From: Arcicella aurantiaca
GTDB taxonomy: Bacteria; Bacteroidota; Bacteroidia; Cytophagales; Spirosomataceae
NCBI RefSeq assembly: GCF_003148625.1
Contig: NZ_QGGO01000018.1
Coordinates: 1 to 64,000 of the forward strand
DNA length: 64,000 nt
Direction of reading: 5' to 3'
Shown: piece after piece, positions 22,886 to 32,320 of the stretch
Position numbering within the stretch: the first letter of the stretch is position 1
Layout of the letters: each line of letters opens with the position of its first letter
Program-made: the position numbers and the translations under genes
Notes under the pieces: generated by a model
What the model was told of the DNA's origin: nothing
Databases searched by the model: none
What the model saw: only the letters and a program-made list of their open reading frames with translations

Positions 22886-25800
22886 TTATTTATTCAACAA
22901 TTCATCAAAAACAATTGAAACGTAATATGACGAACCAACAGAAGCACTTCCGTATGCTTGAATGTAAGGATTGCCAAATAAGTTTGTTCCACCTACCTTG
23001 ATAATTGATTTTATGCTTGGCACTTTATAGCTAAACTGAGCATCAAAGTTGTTGATAGCAGGTACTTCTGTATTGCTAAACAAAGCTACCCCTGAGGTTG
23101 TAGGCACTGGAAAACTCGACTCCCAAGTGAAGGCATCTTGATGGCGAAATGATACGTTATATCCCCAATTGCTACCAGAAATTATACGTTTTCCAAAACT
23201 GAATTTATAAGTGTATTTTGGAGAGTTGAAACCAGCATAAGGTACTTCTGAGCTTACTTTAAAGTCACTCAAAGTATTGTTTGTGATGTTTGCTCCTACG
23301 TTATACCCTTTTGCTAAAGCATACGTTAAACCTAAGCCCCATCCTGAAATAGTAATATTTTCAGTAGAATTGGCAGGTCTTTGATAGCCTTCACGAGTAG
23401 TTGCACTTGCCAAGCCTGATTCTATTGGTAAACCAGGAGCTAAAGCCGCCGTAGGTACAACGATTGATGTACCGCCAAGGAAGTTTTTATAAATACTCAT
23501 ATAATATGAAGCATCAACAAATAAGCGTTTAGCTATTAATGTTTTGTATCCTATCTCATACGATTGTATTTTCTCTGGCTGTAATGCTTTGGCTTGGTAC
23601 TTTGGTAATGTTGCTAAAGCATAGGCAGGAGCTACTTGTGTTGTTGTTTCTGTGATTTTTTGAGTAAGCGTAGCGGTTACATTGCTACTAATAGTTGCTT
23701 GGATTGCTGGAGAAGCCATTGTTGTTGCTACGCCTTGACTAATAGCTGCTGCGGCATTGGCAGCAGGAATTTGTCCAGCCGCAACTGCTGCATTAACTTG
23801 TGCCGTAACGCCTGCTGTAACTTGTGCCGTAACTGCTGCCAAAACTCCCGCTTGAATAGCAGGTAATTGAGCTGTAACTGCCGCTGTTGCGTATGCTTTG
23901 GCTTTTGCAAGTACATCGGCCGTTACATATTTAGCAGGGTTTTTTGAGAAATCTTCTAATACATCACGAGTTACACCTGTTGCCAAATTATATCTTGCAT
24001 CGAATTCAGGAAGTCCACCAATAAGTGTTCCTGAAGGAGTTCTTAGGTCGATGTATTGGTTTTGGGTTGTTGGAATACGGAAACCTGTTTGATAAGACAA
24101 TCTAATATTGTGTTCTCCAAAAGTAGTAACTGCTGAAATACGTGGCGTAAACTGTCCTTCAAAATTTTGGTTTTTGTCATATCTCAATGAACCTGATAGT
24201 TTTACATGATTATCAAATAAAGATTTTGAGACTTGGGCAAATGCTCCATATTCTTCAATACCGATAGTTCCTGTACGAGCGTATTTAGGGTCAGTTGTTG
24301 CGGTTTTACTATTTGGTGTATCAGCAAATAGCGTTCCGTTTGAACGTAACTGATAATTACGATAGTTGGCACCTACAATAAAATCTACAAATTTAATTTG
24401 GTTTTTAAAGTTGTAAATACCTTCTAAATGATACATATTACTGGCATCACCAAAAAGTCCACCGCCATTTGTAATCGTTGTTGACCTATATTTTTCGAGT
24501 AAGCTGTTAAATGCTGTCGAACCCGGTGCTGGCATATTAGCATCAGCTACTTTACGAGCTGCCAAATCTGCTTGTTCCTGTGTTGAACCTGTTGCTAAGG
24601 CTGCTCCAAAAGTTCCTGCATATTCAGTAAACCATTGTTTGTTAGACTTTATTTCTTGAAGCATTCCTACGGCAGTTAAGCCCGCTACGTATGAATCTCC
24701 TGAACGTTCTTGTGTTGTATATCCACGAATCGTAAAATTATCTCCACGTAGTTCCAGTTTTGCCTGAGTAATAGAGAAGTTTCTCAAAGAATATTTACCT
24801 GTACCAGTATATACCGTAGTTCCTTCGCCATAATTCAATTGTGCAATCGCTTCTACTTTTTCAGACAAACGATAGTGCAATGCCGCATTAAATTTTAAAC
24901 TTTTAGTATTATAATCAACTAAATCTTTTTCTAAATAACCTGTACGGCTAACATTAACTTTTGGTAATGCTGCATTCAATGAATTTAAGTTTGCTTGGAT
25001 TTCATCACCGTAAGAGTTCATCCCGTCGTAGTCAGTATTTGTACCAAGTCCACGAGTAGGGTCAGCTTTTCCTCCAAGGTTTAAGTTGGTATAATTGGTA
25101 GATTGCCAATCGGTTGCTTTTACATAAGAGAAGTTCAGTTTAAATGCCAATTTGTTATTGAAAGCTTTGGCGTATCTGATGGCAAAATCTCCCAAAGGGG
25201 TTGTTGCTTCTGTACGATTACTCGCTGACATAACGCCTGCTTTTACAGAAGCACTTAACCCTTGATATAAAAATGGACTTTTTGAGTTCATCAAAACCAA
25301 ACCATTAATAGCATTAGGACCATAAAGGGCAGAAGCTGCCCCTGGAAGAACCTCTACGTTTTCAACGTCCAATTCTGGCATACCAATAATATTATCAACT
25401 GCAAAGTTCAAACCCGGTGCTTGATTGTCCATTCCATCAATCATTTGTACAATACGTGGATTACCCGTTGAGCCAAAACCACGCATATTGATAGATTTGA
25501 ATAATAAGCCTTGAGTAGTCATGTCAATTCCTTTTAAATTAGCTAAGCCATCGTAAAAAGAAGCTGATGGCGTGCTTTGAATGGCACGAATATCCATTTT
25601 CTCAACAGAAACAGGAGATTTCATTACACTTTCTTCAATACGAGATGCAGACACGACAACTTCTTGACCTAAAATTGTTTGTTCCGCCAATTTAATGTCA
25701 AAATCAGTTTTACTTTCCGTAATCGTTAATTCTTGACTTTGGTAGCCTACACTCGAAACCAAAATAACAAATGGAGGAGGCGTTGTGGTAGAAAGAGAGA

Positions 25801-25990
25801 AATTACCTTTGGAGTCTGTGATTGTCCCGATAACCTTTCCTTTAACCGCAATACTCACGCCAATGAGGGTTTCTTTCGTTCCTCCGTCGCTGACTTTACC
25901 CGCAATTTTTGTTTGGGCAAACGTAGATGCCGCAAGTAACATGATTGAAGCAATGAAGCCTAATCGTAGTTTTGTGAAAAAATTCTTCAT
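22886..25990 (-). CDS. TonB-dependent outer-membrane receptor with Ala-rich insert
   Basis: A 1034-residue receptor. Residues 1-26 are a signal peptide (MKNFFTKLRLGFIASIMLLA). Residues about 27-110 form a carboxypeptidase-like regulatory domain (GKVSDGGTKETLIGVSIAVK). The plug follows with VVVSASRIEESVMKSPVSVE and NVEVLPGAASALYGPNAING, then a long barrel ending YYVSIVFDELLNK. Residues about 680-785 are a low-complexity stretch of Ala/Val/Thr/Gln (VTAQVTAGVTAQVNAAVAAG), not usual in a barrel and perhaps an extracellular or helical loop. Ligand unknown. There is no SusD neighbour, and the next gene is a hydrolase. ATG 25990 chosen over an upstream start that lacks a signal peptide. Confidence 0.92.
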   Translation of the reverse strand: MKNFFTKLRLGFIASIMLLAASTFAQTKIAGKVSDGGTKETLIGVSIAVKGKVIGTITDSKGNFSLSTTTPPPFVILVSSVGYQSQELTITESKTDFDIKLAEQTILGQEVVVSASRIEESVMKSPVSVEKMDIRAIQSTPSASFYDGLANLKGIDMTTQGLLFKSINMRGFGSTGNPRIVQMIDGMDNQAPGLNFAVDNIIGMPELDVENVEVLPGAASALYGPNAINGLVLMNSKSPFLYQGLSASVKAGVMSASNRTEATTPLGDFAIRYAKAFNNKLAFKLNFSYVKATDWQSTNYTNLNLGGKADPTRGLGTNTDYDGMNSYGDEIQANLNSLNAALPKVNVSRTGYLEKDLVDYNTKSLKFNAALHYRLSEKVEAIAQLNYGEGTTVYTGTGKYSLRNFSITQAKLELRGDNFTIRGYTTQERSGDSYVAGLTAVGMLQEIKSNKQWFTEYAGTFGAALATGSTQEQADLAARKVADANMPAPGSTAFNSLLEKYRSTTITNGGGLFGDASNMYHLEGIYNFKNQIKFVDFIVGANYRNYQLRSNGTLFADTPNSKTATTDPKYARTGTIGIEEYGAFAQVSKSLFDNHVKLSGSLRYDKNQNFEGQFTPRISAVTTFGEHNIRLSYQTGFRIPTTQNQYIDLRTPSGTLIGGLPEFDARYNLATGVTRDVLEDFSKNPAKYVTADVLAKAKAYATAAVTAQLPAIQAGVLAAVTAQVTAGVTAQVNAAVAAGQIPAANAAAAISQGVATTMASPAIQATISSNVTATLTQKITETTTQVAPAYALATLPKYQAKALQPEKIQSYEIGYKTLIAKRLFVDASYYMSIYKNFLGGTSIVVPTAALAPGLPIESGLASATTREGYQRPANSTENITISGWGLGLTYALAKGYNVGANITNNTLSDFKVSSEVPYAGFNSPKYTYKFSFGKRIISGSNWGYNVSFRHQDAFTWESSFPVPTTSGVALFSNTEVPAINNFDAQFSYKVPSIKSIIKVGGTNLFGNPYIQAYGSASVGSSYYVSIVFDELLNK

Positions 25991-26528
25991 ACAATGCCTT
26001 TTTAGTGAATTAAGGTTAAAATATAGTAATTTTGTAATACAAAATTGCAAATTATTATGCAAAAATTGGGATTAATTTTGAATTTATTATGCAAGCAGAG
26101 TAAATATTTTACAATTTTTTAATAAAATTATCCAAATAGTAGTGTTGTGCTTCTTAAAAAAGGTATATTTTTTGTTCTAATTGTCTCATTTTCAAGTTAT
26201 AATAAGATATCGTTCAAATTGGGTCGTCATTTTCCTGAAAACTTAATTCCTGTTAAGTTAGATTACTCAAAACCAGAATATTAGTCTGCTTTACTAAATA
26301 AAATATATAAAGCTGATGACGTTCTATAAAGTCAAATTTAAAAGATGGGCAAACTGAGGTAGTGGTAGATGTATTTTTCTTGCATCCAGCTATCTTTACA
26401 GACAAATCAGAAAATAAACAAAGATTTGGCACTGTGCCAAGATTAATTTTTTCTATACAAATATTTATCAAAAAGTAAGTGAGTGTAACAATTATTTTTA
26501 TTCTCAAAGCCTTACAAACAAGACAAAT
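25991..26528. other. long intergenic region, regulatory only
   Basis: No credible gene. AATTTTGTAATACAAAATT at 26028-26046 is a palindrome close to the receptor start, and two near copies of ATTTATTATGCAA stand at about 26050-26095. TTGGCACTGTGCCAA at 26426-26440 is a perfect 15-base palindrome that looks like an operator for the guanylyltransferase gene. Confidence 0.45.
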
Positions 26529-27599
26529 ATGAAAAATAACAATTATGTAGTGATTATGGCGGGAGGCGTTGGAACTCGTTTCTGGCCTTTTAGTAGAACC
26601 AATAATCCAAAACAATTTCACGATGTTCTTGGAACGGGAAGAACACTTCTACAACAAACAGCCGACCGTTTTGAGGATATTTGTCCAAAAGAAAATATCT
26701 ATATCGTAACCAGTAGCGATTATATTGGTTTGATAAAAGAGCAATTGCCTTTTCTTTCGGATAGCCAGATTTTAGCAGAACCTTCACGTAGAAATACCGC
26801 ACCTTGTGTAGCGTATGCTTGCTATAAAATTGCTACGCAAAATCCAGAAGCGAATGTTGTAGTAGCTCCTGCCGACCATATCATTCTCAAGGAAAAAGAA
26901 TTTGAGAAAAGAATCAACCTTGCTTTGGAAGCATCTGCCAAAGACGATATTTTAGTTACTTTAGGAATTACGCCAACACGTCCTGATACTGGTTATGGAT
27001 ATATTCAGTACGAAAAGTCAAATGATGATGTTAAAAAAGTAAAAACCTTCCGTGAAAAACCAAATTTAGAGTTAGCCAAATTGTTTGTAACAAGCGGTGA
27101 ATATGTTTGGAATGCAGGTATTTTTATTTGGAATGCACAAGCCATCAAAAAAGCATTTGCCACAAATAGTCCTAAACTACATGATATTTTCTGTGCTGGA
27201 GAAAGTGCCTATTTTACCGAAAAAGAAGGTGATTTTATCAATGAAGTTTACCAAACTTGTGAAAGTATTTCCATTGATTATGCCGTGATGGAAAAAGCCG
27301 ACAATGTTCATATCGTTCTTGGAGATATTGGTTGGTCAGATTTAGGAACTTGGAAATCTTTGTATGAAGTTTCGGAAAAAGATGAAAATGAAAACGTGAT
27401 TGATGGCTCAACGATGCTTTATGGAGTGACCAATAGTATCATCAAAACGCCAAAAGATAGATTGGTTGTAGTACAAGGACTTGACGGCTATATCATTGCA
27501 GAATATGATAACGTGTTAATGATTTGTGAAAAAGAACAAGAACAATTTGTGAAAAACTTCGTAGCTGATGCGGGGAAAAAAGATAACAAATTTGTGTAA
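26529..27599 (+). CDS. manC: mannose-1-phosphate guanylyltransferase
   Basis: A 356-residue nucleotidyltransferase that makes GDP-mannose from mannose-1-phosphate and GTP. The nucleotide-binding signature VIMAGGVGTRFWPFSRTNNP followed by KQF is at residues 8-30, then APADHIILKE, FREKPNL, WNAGIFIWNAQ and WSDLGTW. It ends with a short beta-helix start and lacks the phosphomannose isomerase domain of bifunctional enzymes. GDP-mannose would feed the GDP-fucose synthase encoded at the right end of the window and glycosyltransferases. Confidence 0.93.
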   Translation: MKNNNYVVIMAGGVGTRFWPFSRTNNPKQFHDVLGTGRTLLQQTADRFEDICPKENIYIVTSSDYIGLIKEQLPFLSDSQILAEPSRRNTAPCVAYACYKIATQNPEANVVVAPADHIILKEKEFEKRINLALEASAKDDILVTLGITPTRPDTGYGYIQYEKSNDDVKKVKTFREKPNLELAKLFVTSGEYVWNAGIFIWNAQAIKKAFATNSPKLHDIFCAGESAYFTEKEGDFINEVYQTCESISIDYAVMEKADNVHIVLGDIGWSDLGTWKSLYEVSEKDENENVIDGSTMLYGVTNSIIKTPKDRLVVVQGLDGYIIAEYDNVLMICEKEQEQFVKNFVADAGKKDNKFV

Positions 27600-27601
27600 A
27601 T

Positions 27602-27634
27602 TTTTAGAGCCGAAGCATTGCCTCGGCTCTAAAA
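27602..27634. terminator. bidirectional terminator between converging genes
   Basis: TTTTAGAGCCGA and TCGGCTCTAAAA with a 9-base loop, between the guanylyltransferase stop and the CarH-like gene stop. Confidence 0.88.
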
Positions 27635-27636
27635 TA

Positions 27637-28515
27637 TTATGCTGATGCAATTTCCATCAGATGCTTAATTTGCGTTATTATTTCTACATTATCAGGACAA
27701 TCAATGTCTTGCCCCACTATTTGATAACCCGTCAGTAAAATTCTCGAATCTGGAAACTCTTTTCCCAGTTTATAAACATACTTTTGAATTTCATTTTGAC
27801 TTGGCACTGAAGTTATCACTGTGAAAATAACATCAGGTTTATGAACACCATAAGCAAAGGCAAGTTCATTGAAAGGTAAACTTTGTCCCAAATAAATAAC
27901 TTTATTCTGTCTCGAACGAATAATATAATTAGCGAAAAGCAGACTGATTTCGTGCATTTCTCCTTCTGGTAAGTACAAAAGATATTTCTTTGCCCCTTGT
28001 CTCAATGATGGCAACTGCCCATCAATAGCCACAATCAATTTCTGACGAATTAAGTTCGAAATAAAATGCTCTTGGGCAGGTCCAATAGAACCTGTAATCC
28101 ATAAAGTGCCAATTCTGCTCAAAAAAGGATAAATGATGTTTGTCATCATGTTTTCAAAGCCAAATTGTAATGTATTGGTACTGACGATTTTTTCAAAACG
28201 CTCTTCGTCCAAATCAAGCATGGCGATTGTCAAAGCATGAATTTGGTCGGGATAATTCAGTTGCTTATCAGAAATTATCATGACCTCTTTTGACATTTCG
28301 TCAGAGGACATTTTGGAAATTTCTGAAATTTTATACCCGTGGTCTTTTAGCAAGGAAATATTTAAAACCAATTTTAAATCCTTGTCATCATACGTGCGAA
28401 TATTTGTATCAGTACGGTCTGGCTTCAGGATATCGTATCGCTGTTCCCAAATTCGAAGCGTATGAGCCTTAATGCCCGAAAGCTGTTCAAGGTCTTTTAT
28501 TGAATAATTGCTCAT
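27637..28515 (-). CDS. carH: MerR-type regulator with B12-binding light-sensor domain (CarH-like)
   Basis: A 292-residue regulator. Residues 1-70 are a MerR helix-turn-helix (YSIKDLEQLSGIKAHTLRIW). Residues about 90-165 form a helical domain with W139 followed nine residues later by E149-H150, the Wx9EH motif known from CarH photoreceptors, where it covers adenosylcobalamin. Residues about 178-290 form a Rossmann B12 domain, with E186-M-H188 in place of the ExHxxG motif, so the His ligand is present though the Gly is Ser. CarH binds DNA in the dark and releases it in light, repressing carotenoid genes. A carotenoid gene lies next upstream. Function inferred from motif plus neighbour. Confidence 0.82.
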   Translation of the reverse strand: MSNYSIKDLEQLSGIKAHTLRIWEQRYDILKPDRTDTNIRTYDDKDLKLVLNISLLKDHGYKISEISKMSSDEMSKEVMIISDKQLNYPDQIHALTIAMLDLDEERFEKIVSTNTLQFGFENMMTNIIYPFLSRIGTLWITGSIGPAQEHFISNLIRQKLIVAIDGQLPSLRQGAKKYLLYLPEGEMHEISLLFANYIIRSRQNKVIYLGQSLPFNELAFAYGVHKPDVIFTVITSVPSQNEIQKYVYKLGKEFPDSRILLTGYQIVGQDIDCPDNVEIITQIKHLMEIASA

Positions 28516-28606
28516 GGTTTGTTTCTATCGTCAGATTTCTCCACAGGTCTTTTTTTAATCAAGCTTCTCAATAAAACTTAAAATCGTTATCGTCTGAATA
28601 AACTTC

Positions 28607-28657
28607 TAACACAATATAGTGTTAACTAATAACTTAACAAAAAAATGTTCAAATTTA
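28607..28657 (-). promoter_or_regulatory. overlapping operator-like palindromes before carH
   Basis: TAACAC AATATA GTGTTA at 28607-28624 overlaps TGTTAA CTAATAAC TTAACA at 28620-28639. Just upstream on the minus strand TAAATTTG at 28657-28650 fits the -7 element, so the palindromes would sit over the transcription start. A fitting -33 is not clear (a TTG is 15 bases away). Confidence 0.55.
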
Positions 28658-28714
28658 TGCTCTTTAAGTTGACAACATTATGTTCAATAAAAAGTTTTAA
28701 AAATTAAACAAATT

Positions 28715-29431
28715 TTATGTTGTTCCCAAAGTTGAGTAATATAAATAAAGAAAAATAAAAAAAAGCAGTTGTAGCGTAAAAAGTAAGGGGGCTAACAAGT
28801 TGTTTTTCAGAAAATTAGCTTTTAAAAAAATAAATGTTAACAAAAAAGCAATCAAAAACCATGCTTGGAAGTTTTGAAGAGGTATTTGTTCATTTTGCCA
28901 ATGCCAAAAATCTAAACGAATGGCTACGGGTTCAATGAGAAAATCTAAAGAAACCATTAAACTCGCCGCTAAAAAAGCCTTGAAAAATGTAAATGAGAAT
29001 AGGGGATTAGTTGGGAATATTTTTTTTAAACGCACACATATATTTTGTGTAACGCTACTTGAACAATAAACCAATAATAACCAATTGGCTCCAATTACTA
29101 ATGGAACGTTGAATAACTGAGTGCCTAATGTTTTACCGTACCGATATTCTCCAAAAATTATTCCTGTATGAACTCCAATGACTTCTACTAAAAATCCTGC
29201 TAAAAAAATAACGACTGCAATGAAAATAAACTTTATACTAAAATCTTGATGGAAGAGGAGGAGTAAAATTAAAGAAATCCAAAGATTGAGTGGGGATAAA
29301 AGCTTAAAGTATGGTTGTGTGAGAGGATAAATTAAACCAATTGTTCCTGCAAGATACATAAGTACAATAATCGTGAAGGTAATTGTACGATAACGTTCTG
29401 AAACAGATGATTTGATTTGAGCAAGAGTCAT
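28715..29431 (-). CDS. carotenoid biosynthesis membrane protein (DUF422/CruF-like)
   Basis: A 238-residue protein with about seven membrane segments. GVHTGIIFGEYRYGKTLGTQ at mid-protein and DFLIEPVAIRLDFWHW near residue 170 are the conserved features of the DUF422 family, which contains CruF (gamma-carotene 1',2'-hydratase) and haloarchaeal bisanhydrobacterioruberin hydratase. Acts on carotenoid psi ends in the inner membrane. Other carotenoid genes are not in the window. The next gene on the same strand is the CarH-like regulator, 199 bases on. Confidence 0.78.
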   Translation of the reverse strand: MTLAQIKSSVSERYRTITFTIIVLMYLAGTIGLIYPLTQPYFKLLSPLNLWISLILLLLFHQDFSIKFIFIAVVIFLAGFLVEVIGVHTGIIFGEYRYGKTLGTQLFNVPLVIGANWLLLVYCSSSVTQNICVRLKKIFPTNPLFSFTFFKAFLAASLMVSLDFLIEPVAIRLDFWHWQNEQIPLQNFQAWFLIAFLLTFIFLKANFLKNNLLAPLLFTLQLLFFIFLYLYYSTLGTT

Positions 29432-29472
29432 ATATTTAAAACGGAATAAAAACTATTAGGTTTGAAAATACA

Positions 29473-29503
29473 TAAAAAAAGCCTTGTCTATTCGACAAGG
29501 CTT
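29473..29503 (-). terminator. tRNA-His terminator
   Basis: Minus strand AAAGCCTTGTC GAATA GACAAGGCTTT followed by a T-run, 2 bases after the tRNA. Confidence 0.9.
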
Positions 29504-29505
29504 TG

Positions 29506-29580
29506 GCAGGAAGATGGGGCTCGAACCCACGACCCTCGGCACCACAAACCGATGCTCTAACCAACTGAGCTACATCCTGC
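29506..29580 (-). tRNA. tRNA-His (GTG)
   Basis: Minus strand begins G(-1) CAGGATG TA GCTC, with anticodon loop around GTG in CGGTTTGTGGTGCCG and T arm GTGGG TTCGAGC CCCAT, ending ...CTTCCTG C. The extra 5' G opposite C73 is the histidine identity element. One T-T mismatch stands at pair 6-67 of the acceptor stem. CCA is not encoded. Confidence 0.95.
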
Positions 29581-29601
29581 ATGATGTGTGTTTTGGGACT
29601 G

Positions 29602-29631
29602 CAAAAGTAGTGAATAATTGATAATTAACAA
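29602..29631 (-). promoter_or_regulatory. tRNA-His promoter
   Basis: TTG at 29631-29629, 19-base spacer, TACTTTTG at 29609-29602 on the minus strand. Confidence 0.8.
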
Positions 29632-29690
29632 TAGATAGTGTAGTTTTTTTTTGAAAAATCTGCATTACGCTATCAATTGTTAATTATCAA
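29617..29690. repeat. intergenic inverted repeat, ATTGATAATTAACAAT type
   Basis: ATTGATAATTAACAATAGAT on the left, and CTATCAATTGTTAATTATCA near 29670 on the right, form an imperfect inverted pair. The left arm overlaps the -33 of the tRNA-His promoter. The same phrase is seen beside 19964. Confidence 0.6.
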
Positions 29691-29701
29691 CGGTCAATTA
29701 C

Positions 29702-30310
29702 TTACTTTGCAGCAGCATAACGAGCTTCTGCTCCGTTCCAATCAACTACGTTCCAGAATGCGTCGATGAAGTCTGGGCGTTTATTTTGATATTTCAAATA
29801 GTATGCGTGTTCCCAAACGTCCAAAGCAAGAATTGGTGTTCCTTTTGCTTCTGCTACATCCATCAAAGGGTTATCTTGATTTGGAGTTGAAGTTACCGCC
29901 AAAGAACCATCTTCTTTTACGATTAACCATGCCCAACCCGAACCAAAACGTCCAATACCTGCTTTTTTGAATTCAGCTTTCAAGTTGTCGAAAGAACCGA
30001 AAGTAGCATCAATTGCCGCAGCCAAAGTCCCTACTGGAGCTCCACCTGCATTTGGTGCAAGGATATTCCAGAAGAAAGTATGATTCCAATGTCCACCACC
30101 ATTATTACGAACTGGAGCAGGAAGTTTACTGATTCCAGCCAATAATTCTTCAATAGTTTTTCCCTCTAAATCTGTACCAGCCACTGCTGCGTTAAGATTT
30201 GTTACATAAGCATTATGATGACGGTCATGGTGGATTTCCATTGTTAGTGCATCAAAATGTGGTTCTAACGCATCATTTGCGTATGGTAATGGGTCTAATA
30301 CGAATGCCAT
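29702..30310 (-). CDS. sodB: Fe/Mn superoxide dismutase
   Basis: A 202-residue dismutase converting superoxide to peroxide and oxygen. Metal ligands are His in [17 protein letters not shown], His in HWNHTFFW, and Asp/His in [31 protein letters not shown] and FGSGWAWL follow the Fe/Mn family pattern. Whether Fe or Mn is preferred cannot be told from motifs alone. No export signal. Confidence 0.95.
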   Translation of the reverse strand: MAFVLDPLPYANDALEPHFDALTMEIHHDRHHNAYVTNLNAAVAGTDLEGKTIEELLAGISKLPAPVRNNGGGHWNHTFFWNILAPNAGGAPVGTLAAAIDATFGSFDNLKAEFKKAGIGRFGSGWAWLIVKEDGSLAVTSTPNQDNPLMDVAEAKGTPILALDVWEHAYYLKYQNKRPDFIDAFWNVVDWNGAEARYAAAK

Positions 30311-30476
30311 TTTTCTAAAGTTTTAAATTGCTATGAGCTATAAGCATTAGGCTTAAAGCTTTTTTAAGTTAAATATGATAACGTTTATCAGTTAAGATAC
30401 TGAATCTGACAGAAATTGAATGAGTCTATTGCTGAGAGCAAAAAGCCTATCGCAAAAAAAACTACAAAAACGGTAA

Positions 30477-30914
30477 TTAAGTTCTAAGTCGAGCGAAAAA
30501 ACGTTTTAAAATTTCTTCACAATCTTCTTGTAAGATGCCAAATGAAATTTGAGTTTTAGGATGTAAGATTTTACTTTGAATTTTCTGAAATCCCCGTTTT
30601 TCATCTGACGCTCCCCAAACAATTCTCCCAATCTGTGACCAAAAAATCGCACCAGCACACATGACACAAGGTTCAAGAGTAACATATAAGGTACAATCTT
30701 TCAAATATTTTGCTCCTAATTTCTGACTTGCAGCCGTAAGAGCCAACATTTCGGCATGAGCCGTTACATCTTTGAGCTTCTCTGTTTGGTTGTATCCTTT
30801 GGCAATAATTTGATTCTGACAAACTACAATTGCCCCAACTGGAATTTCTTCCTCATCAAAAGCATTTTCAGCTTGTTGAAGAGCGAGTTGCATAAAGTAT
30901 TCGTCAGAAAACAT
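30477..30914 (-). CDS. tadA: tRNA-specific adenosine deaminase
   Basis: A 145-residue zinc deaminase that makes inosine at the wobble base of tRNA-Arg(ACG). Zinc ligands and catalytic Glu are in TAHAEMLAL (HAE) and LEPCVMCAGAI (PCxxC). The start MFSDEYFMQLALQQAENAFD is typical for TadA rather than other cytidine deaminases. Confidence 0.95.
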   Translation of the reverse strand: MFSDEYFMQLALQQAENAFDEEEIPVGAIVVCQNQIIAKGYNQTEKLKDVTAHAEMLALTAASQKLGAKYLKDCTLYVTLEPCVMCAGAIFWSQIGRIVWGASDEKRGFQKIQSKILHPKTQISFGILQEDCEEILKRFFARLRT

Positions 30915-31022
30915 GGTTATAAATTTATATTAGGGCTCAAAGTCACAAAGTTTTATTATTGGAATCTTTACTGTACTGTAAAAATACAATTAGACCGTTC
31001 GTGTCTTTGTGGCAAAATCAAT

Positions 31023-32102
31023 TTACTTTGAATAAGCCTTATTTCTCAAATAAAAATCCACTAAAACCAAAGCTGCCATTGCTTCTACGATAGGTACAGC
31101 TCTTGGCACAACACATGGGTCGTGGCGGCCTTTCCCCGAAACGATGACCGAATTTCCCTCTGCATCAACACTTTCTTGGTCTTGCATAATGGTTGCCACA
31201 GGTTTGAAGGCTACTCTGAAATAAATATCTTCACCATTTGAAATACCTCCTTGAATTCCACCCGAATAATTGGTTTTTGTTCTAACCTTTCCGTTTTCAT
31301 CAACATACATTTCGTCATTATGTTCCGAACCGTACATTTCCACACCGTCAAAACCACTACCGTACTCAAAACCTTTCACGGCATTGATGCTCAACATGGC
31401 TTTGCCTAATTCAGCATGAAGTTTGTCAAAAACAGGTTCTCCTAAGCCTACGGGCGTTCCTGTGATAACACAATTTACGACACCACCGATTGAATCCCCT
31501 TTTTTACGAGTTTCATCAATTAAATCGAACATTTGTTGAGCCATTGCTTGGTCTGGACAACGAACGGCATTTTCTTCTGCTTCAGCAATGTTTAACTGTT
31601 GGTAAGGTGTTGTTAATTTCAACTTTCCAACTTGCGAAACGTAGGATTGAATTTCAACACCAAATTGTTTCAACACCAACTTTGCAATTGCTCCAGCCGC
31701 AACACGAGCGATAGTTTCACGAGCGGAACTACGCCCACCACCACGATAATCACGATTTCCGTATTTTGCGGTGTAAGTATAGTCAGCGTGTGAAGGACGA
31801 AATTGTTGAGCAATATGTGAATAATCTTTTGAGCGTTGGTCGCCATTTCTTACAATTAATGAAATAGGCGTTCCTGTTGTTTTTCCTTCAAAAATTCCAG
31901 AAAGTACCTCAAACTCGTCAGCTTCTCGGCGTTGTGTTGTGATACGAGATTGCCCAGGTTTGCGACGGTCTAATTCTGATTGAATAAAAGACGAATCAAA
32001 GTCGATTCCTGACGGACAACCATCTATAATTACACCCACGCCAACTCCGTGAGATTCCCCAAATGTGCTGATTTTGAATAATTTACCGTATGTACTGCTC
32101 AT
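31023..32102 (-). CDS. aroC: chorismate synthase
   Basis: A 359-residue enzyme converting EPSP to chorismate with reduced FMN, the last step of the shikimate pathway. Signatures: [20 protein letters not shown] near the start, [20 protein letters not shown] in the middle, and [20 protein letters not shown] near the end. Confidence 0.97.
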   Translation of the reverse strand: MSSTYGKLFKISTFGESHGVGVGVIIDGCPSGIDFDSSFIQSELDRRKPGQSRITTQRREADEFEVLSGIFEGKTTGTPISLIVRNGDQRSKDYSHIAQQFRPSHADYTYTAKYGNRDYRGGGRSSARETIARVAAGAIAKLVLKQFGVEIQSYVSQVGKLKLTTPYQQLNIAEAEENAVRCPDQAMAQQMFDLIDETRKKGDSIGGVVNCVITGTPVGLGEPVFDKLHAELGKAMLSINAVKGFEYGSGFDGVEMYGSEHNDEMYVDENGKVRTKTNYSGGIQGGISNGEDIYFRVAFKPVATIMQDQESVDAEGNSVIVSGKGRHDPCVVPRAVPIVEAMAALVLVDFYLRNKAYSK

Positions 32103-32224
32103 GCTGTTTTTGAGTGGCGAGTTTTGAATTATATCAACCCAACCCCAACGTTCACTTTATTTGAATGAATAAAAATTATATTTAACCTTCAATGGAAGGC
32201 TTTTCTGAAATCGACTTTATTGTG

Positions 32225-32320
32225 CTAAGTCGGCGTTAGGATTTAGCATCATCATAAACCATTGATAATCAAACTCACGGCAATACTAAATCCTAATGCC
32301 TAAACCCAACACCTATTTAA
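32225..32320. repeat. intergenic inverted repeat, TTAGGATTTAG type
   Basis: GGCGTTAGGATTTAGCATC at about 32233 and its inverted partner ACTAAATCCTAATGCC at about 32286 flank a short spacer. AAACCCAACACC follows. Related to the element at 17470-17515. The gap 32103-32320 otherwise shows only a weak AACCTTCAATGGAAGGCTT hairpin. Confidence 0.6.

Noticed and set aside
26253-26621. Minus-strand open frame of 122 codons before and over the start of manC
   Set aside because: It overlaps the well-supported manC start and promoter region, has no family features and is rich in Lys/Ile/Phe as expected from AT-rich non-coding DNA.
29506-29580. tRNA-His as a pseudogene because of the T-T mismatch
   Set aside because: All other stems, the anticodon, the G-1:C73 pair, promoter and terminator are intact. 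One acceptor mismatch alone does not argue for loss of function.
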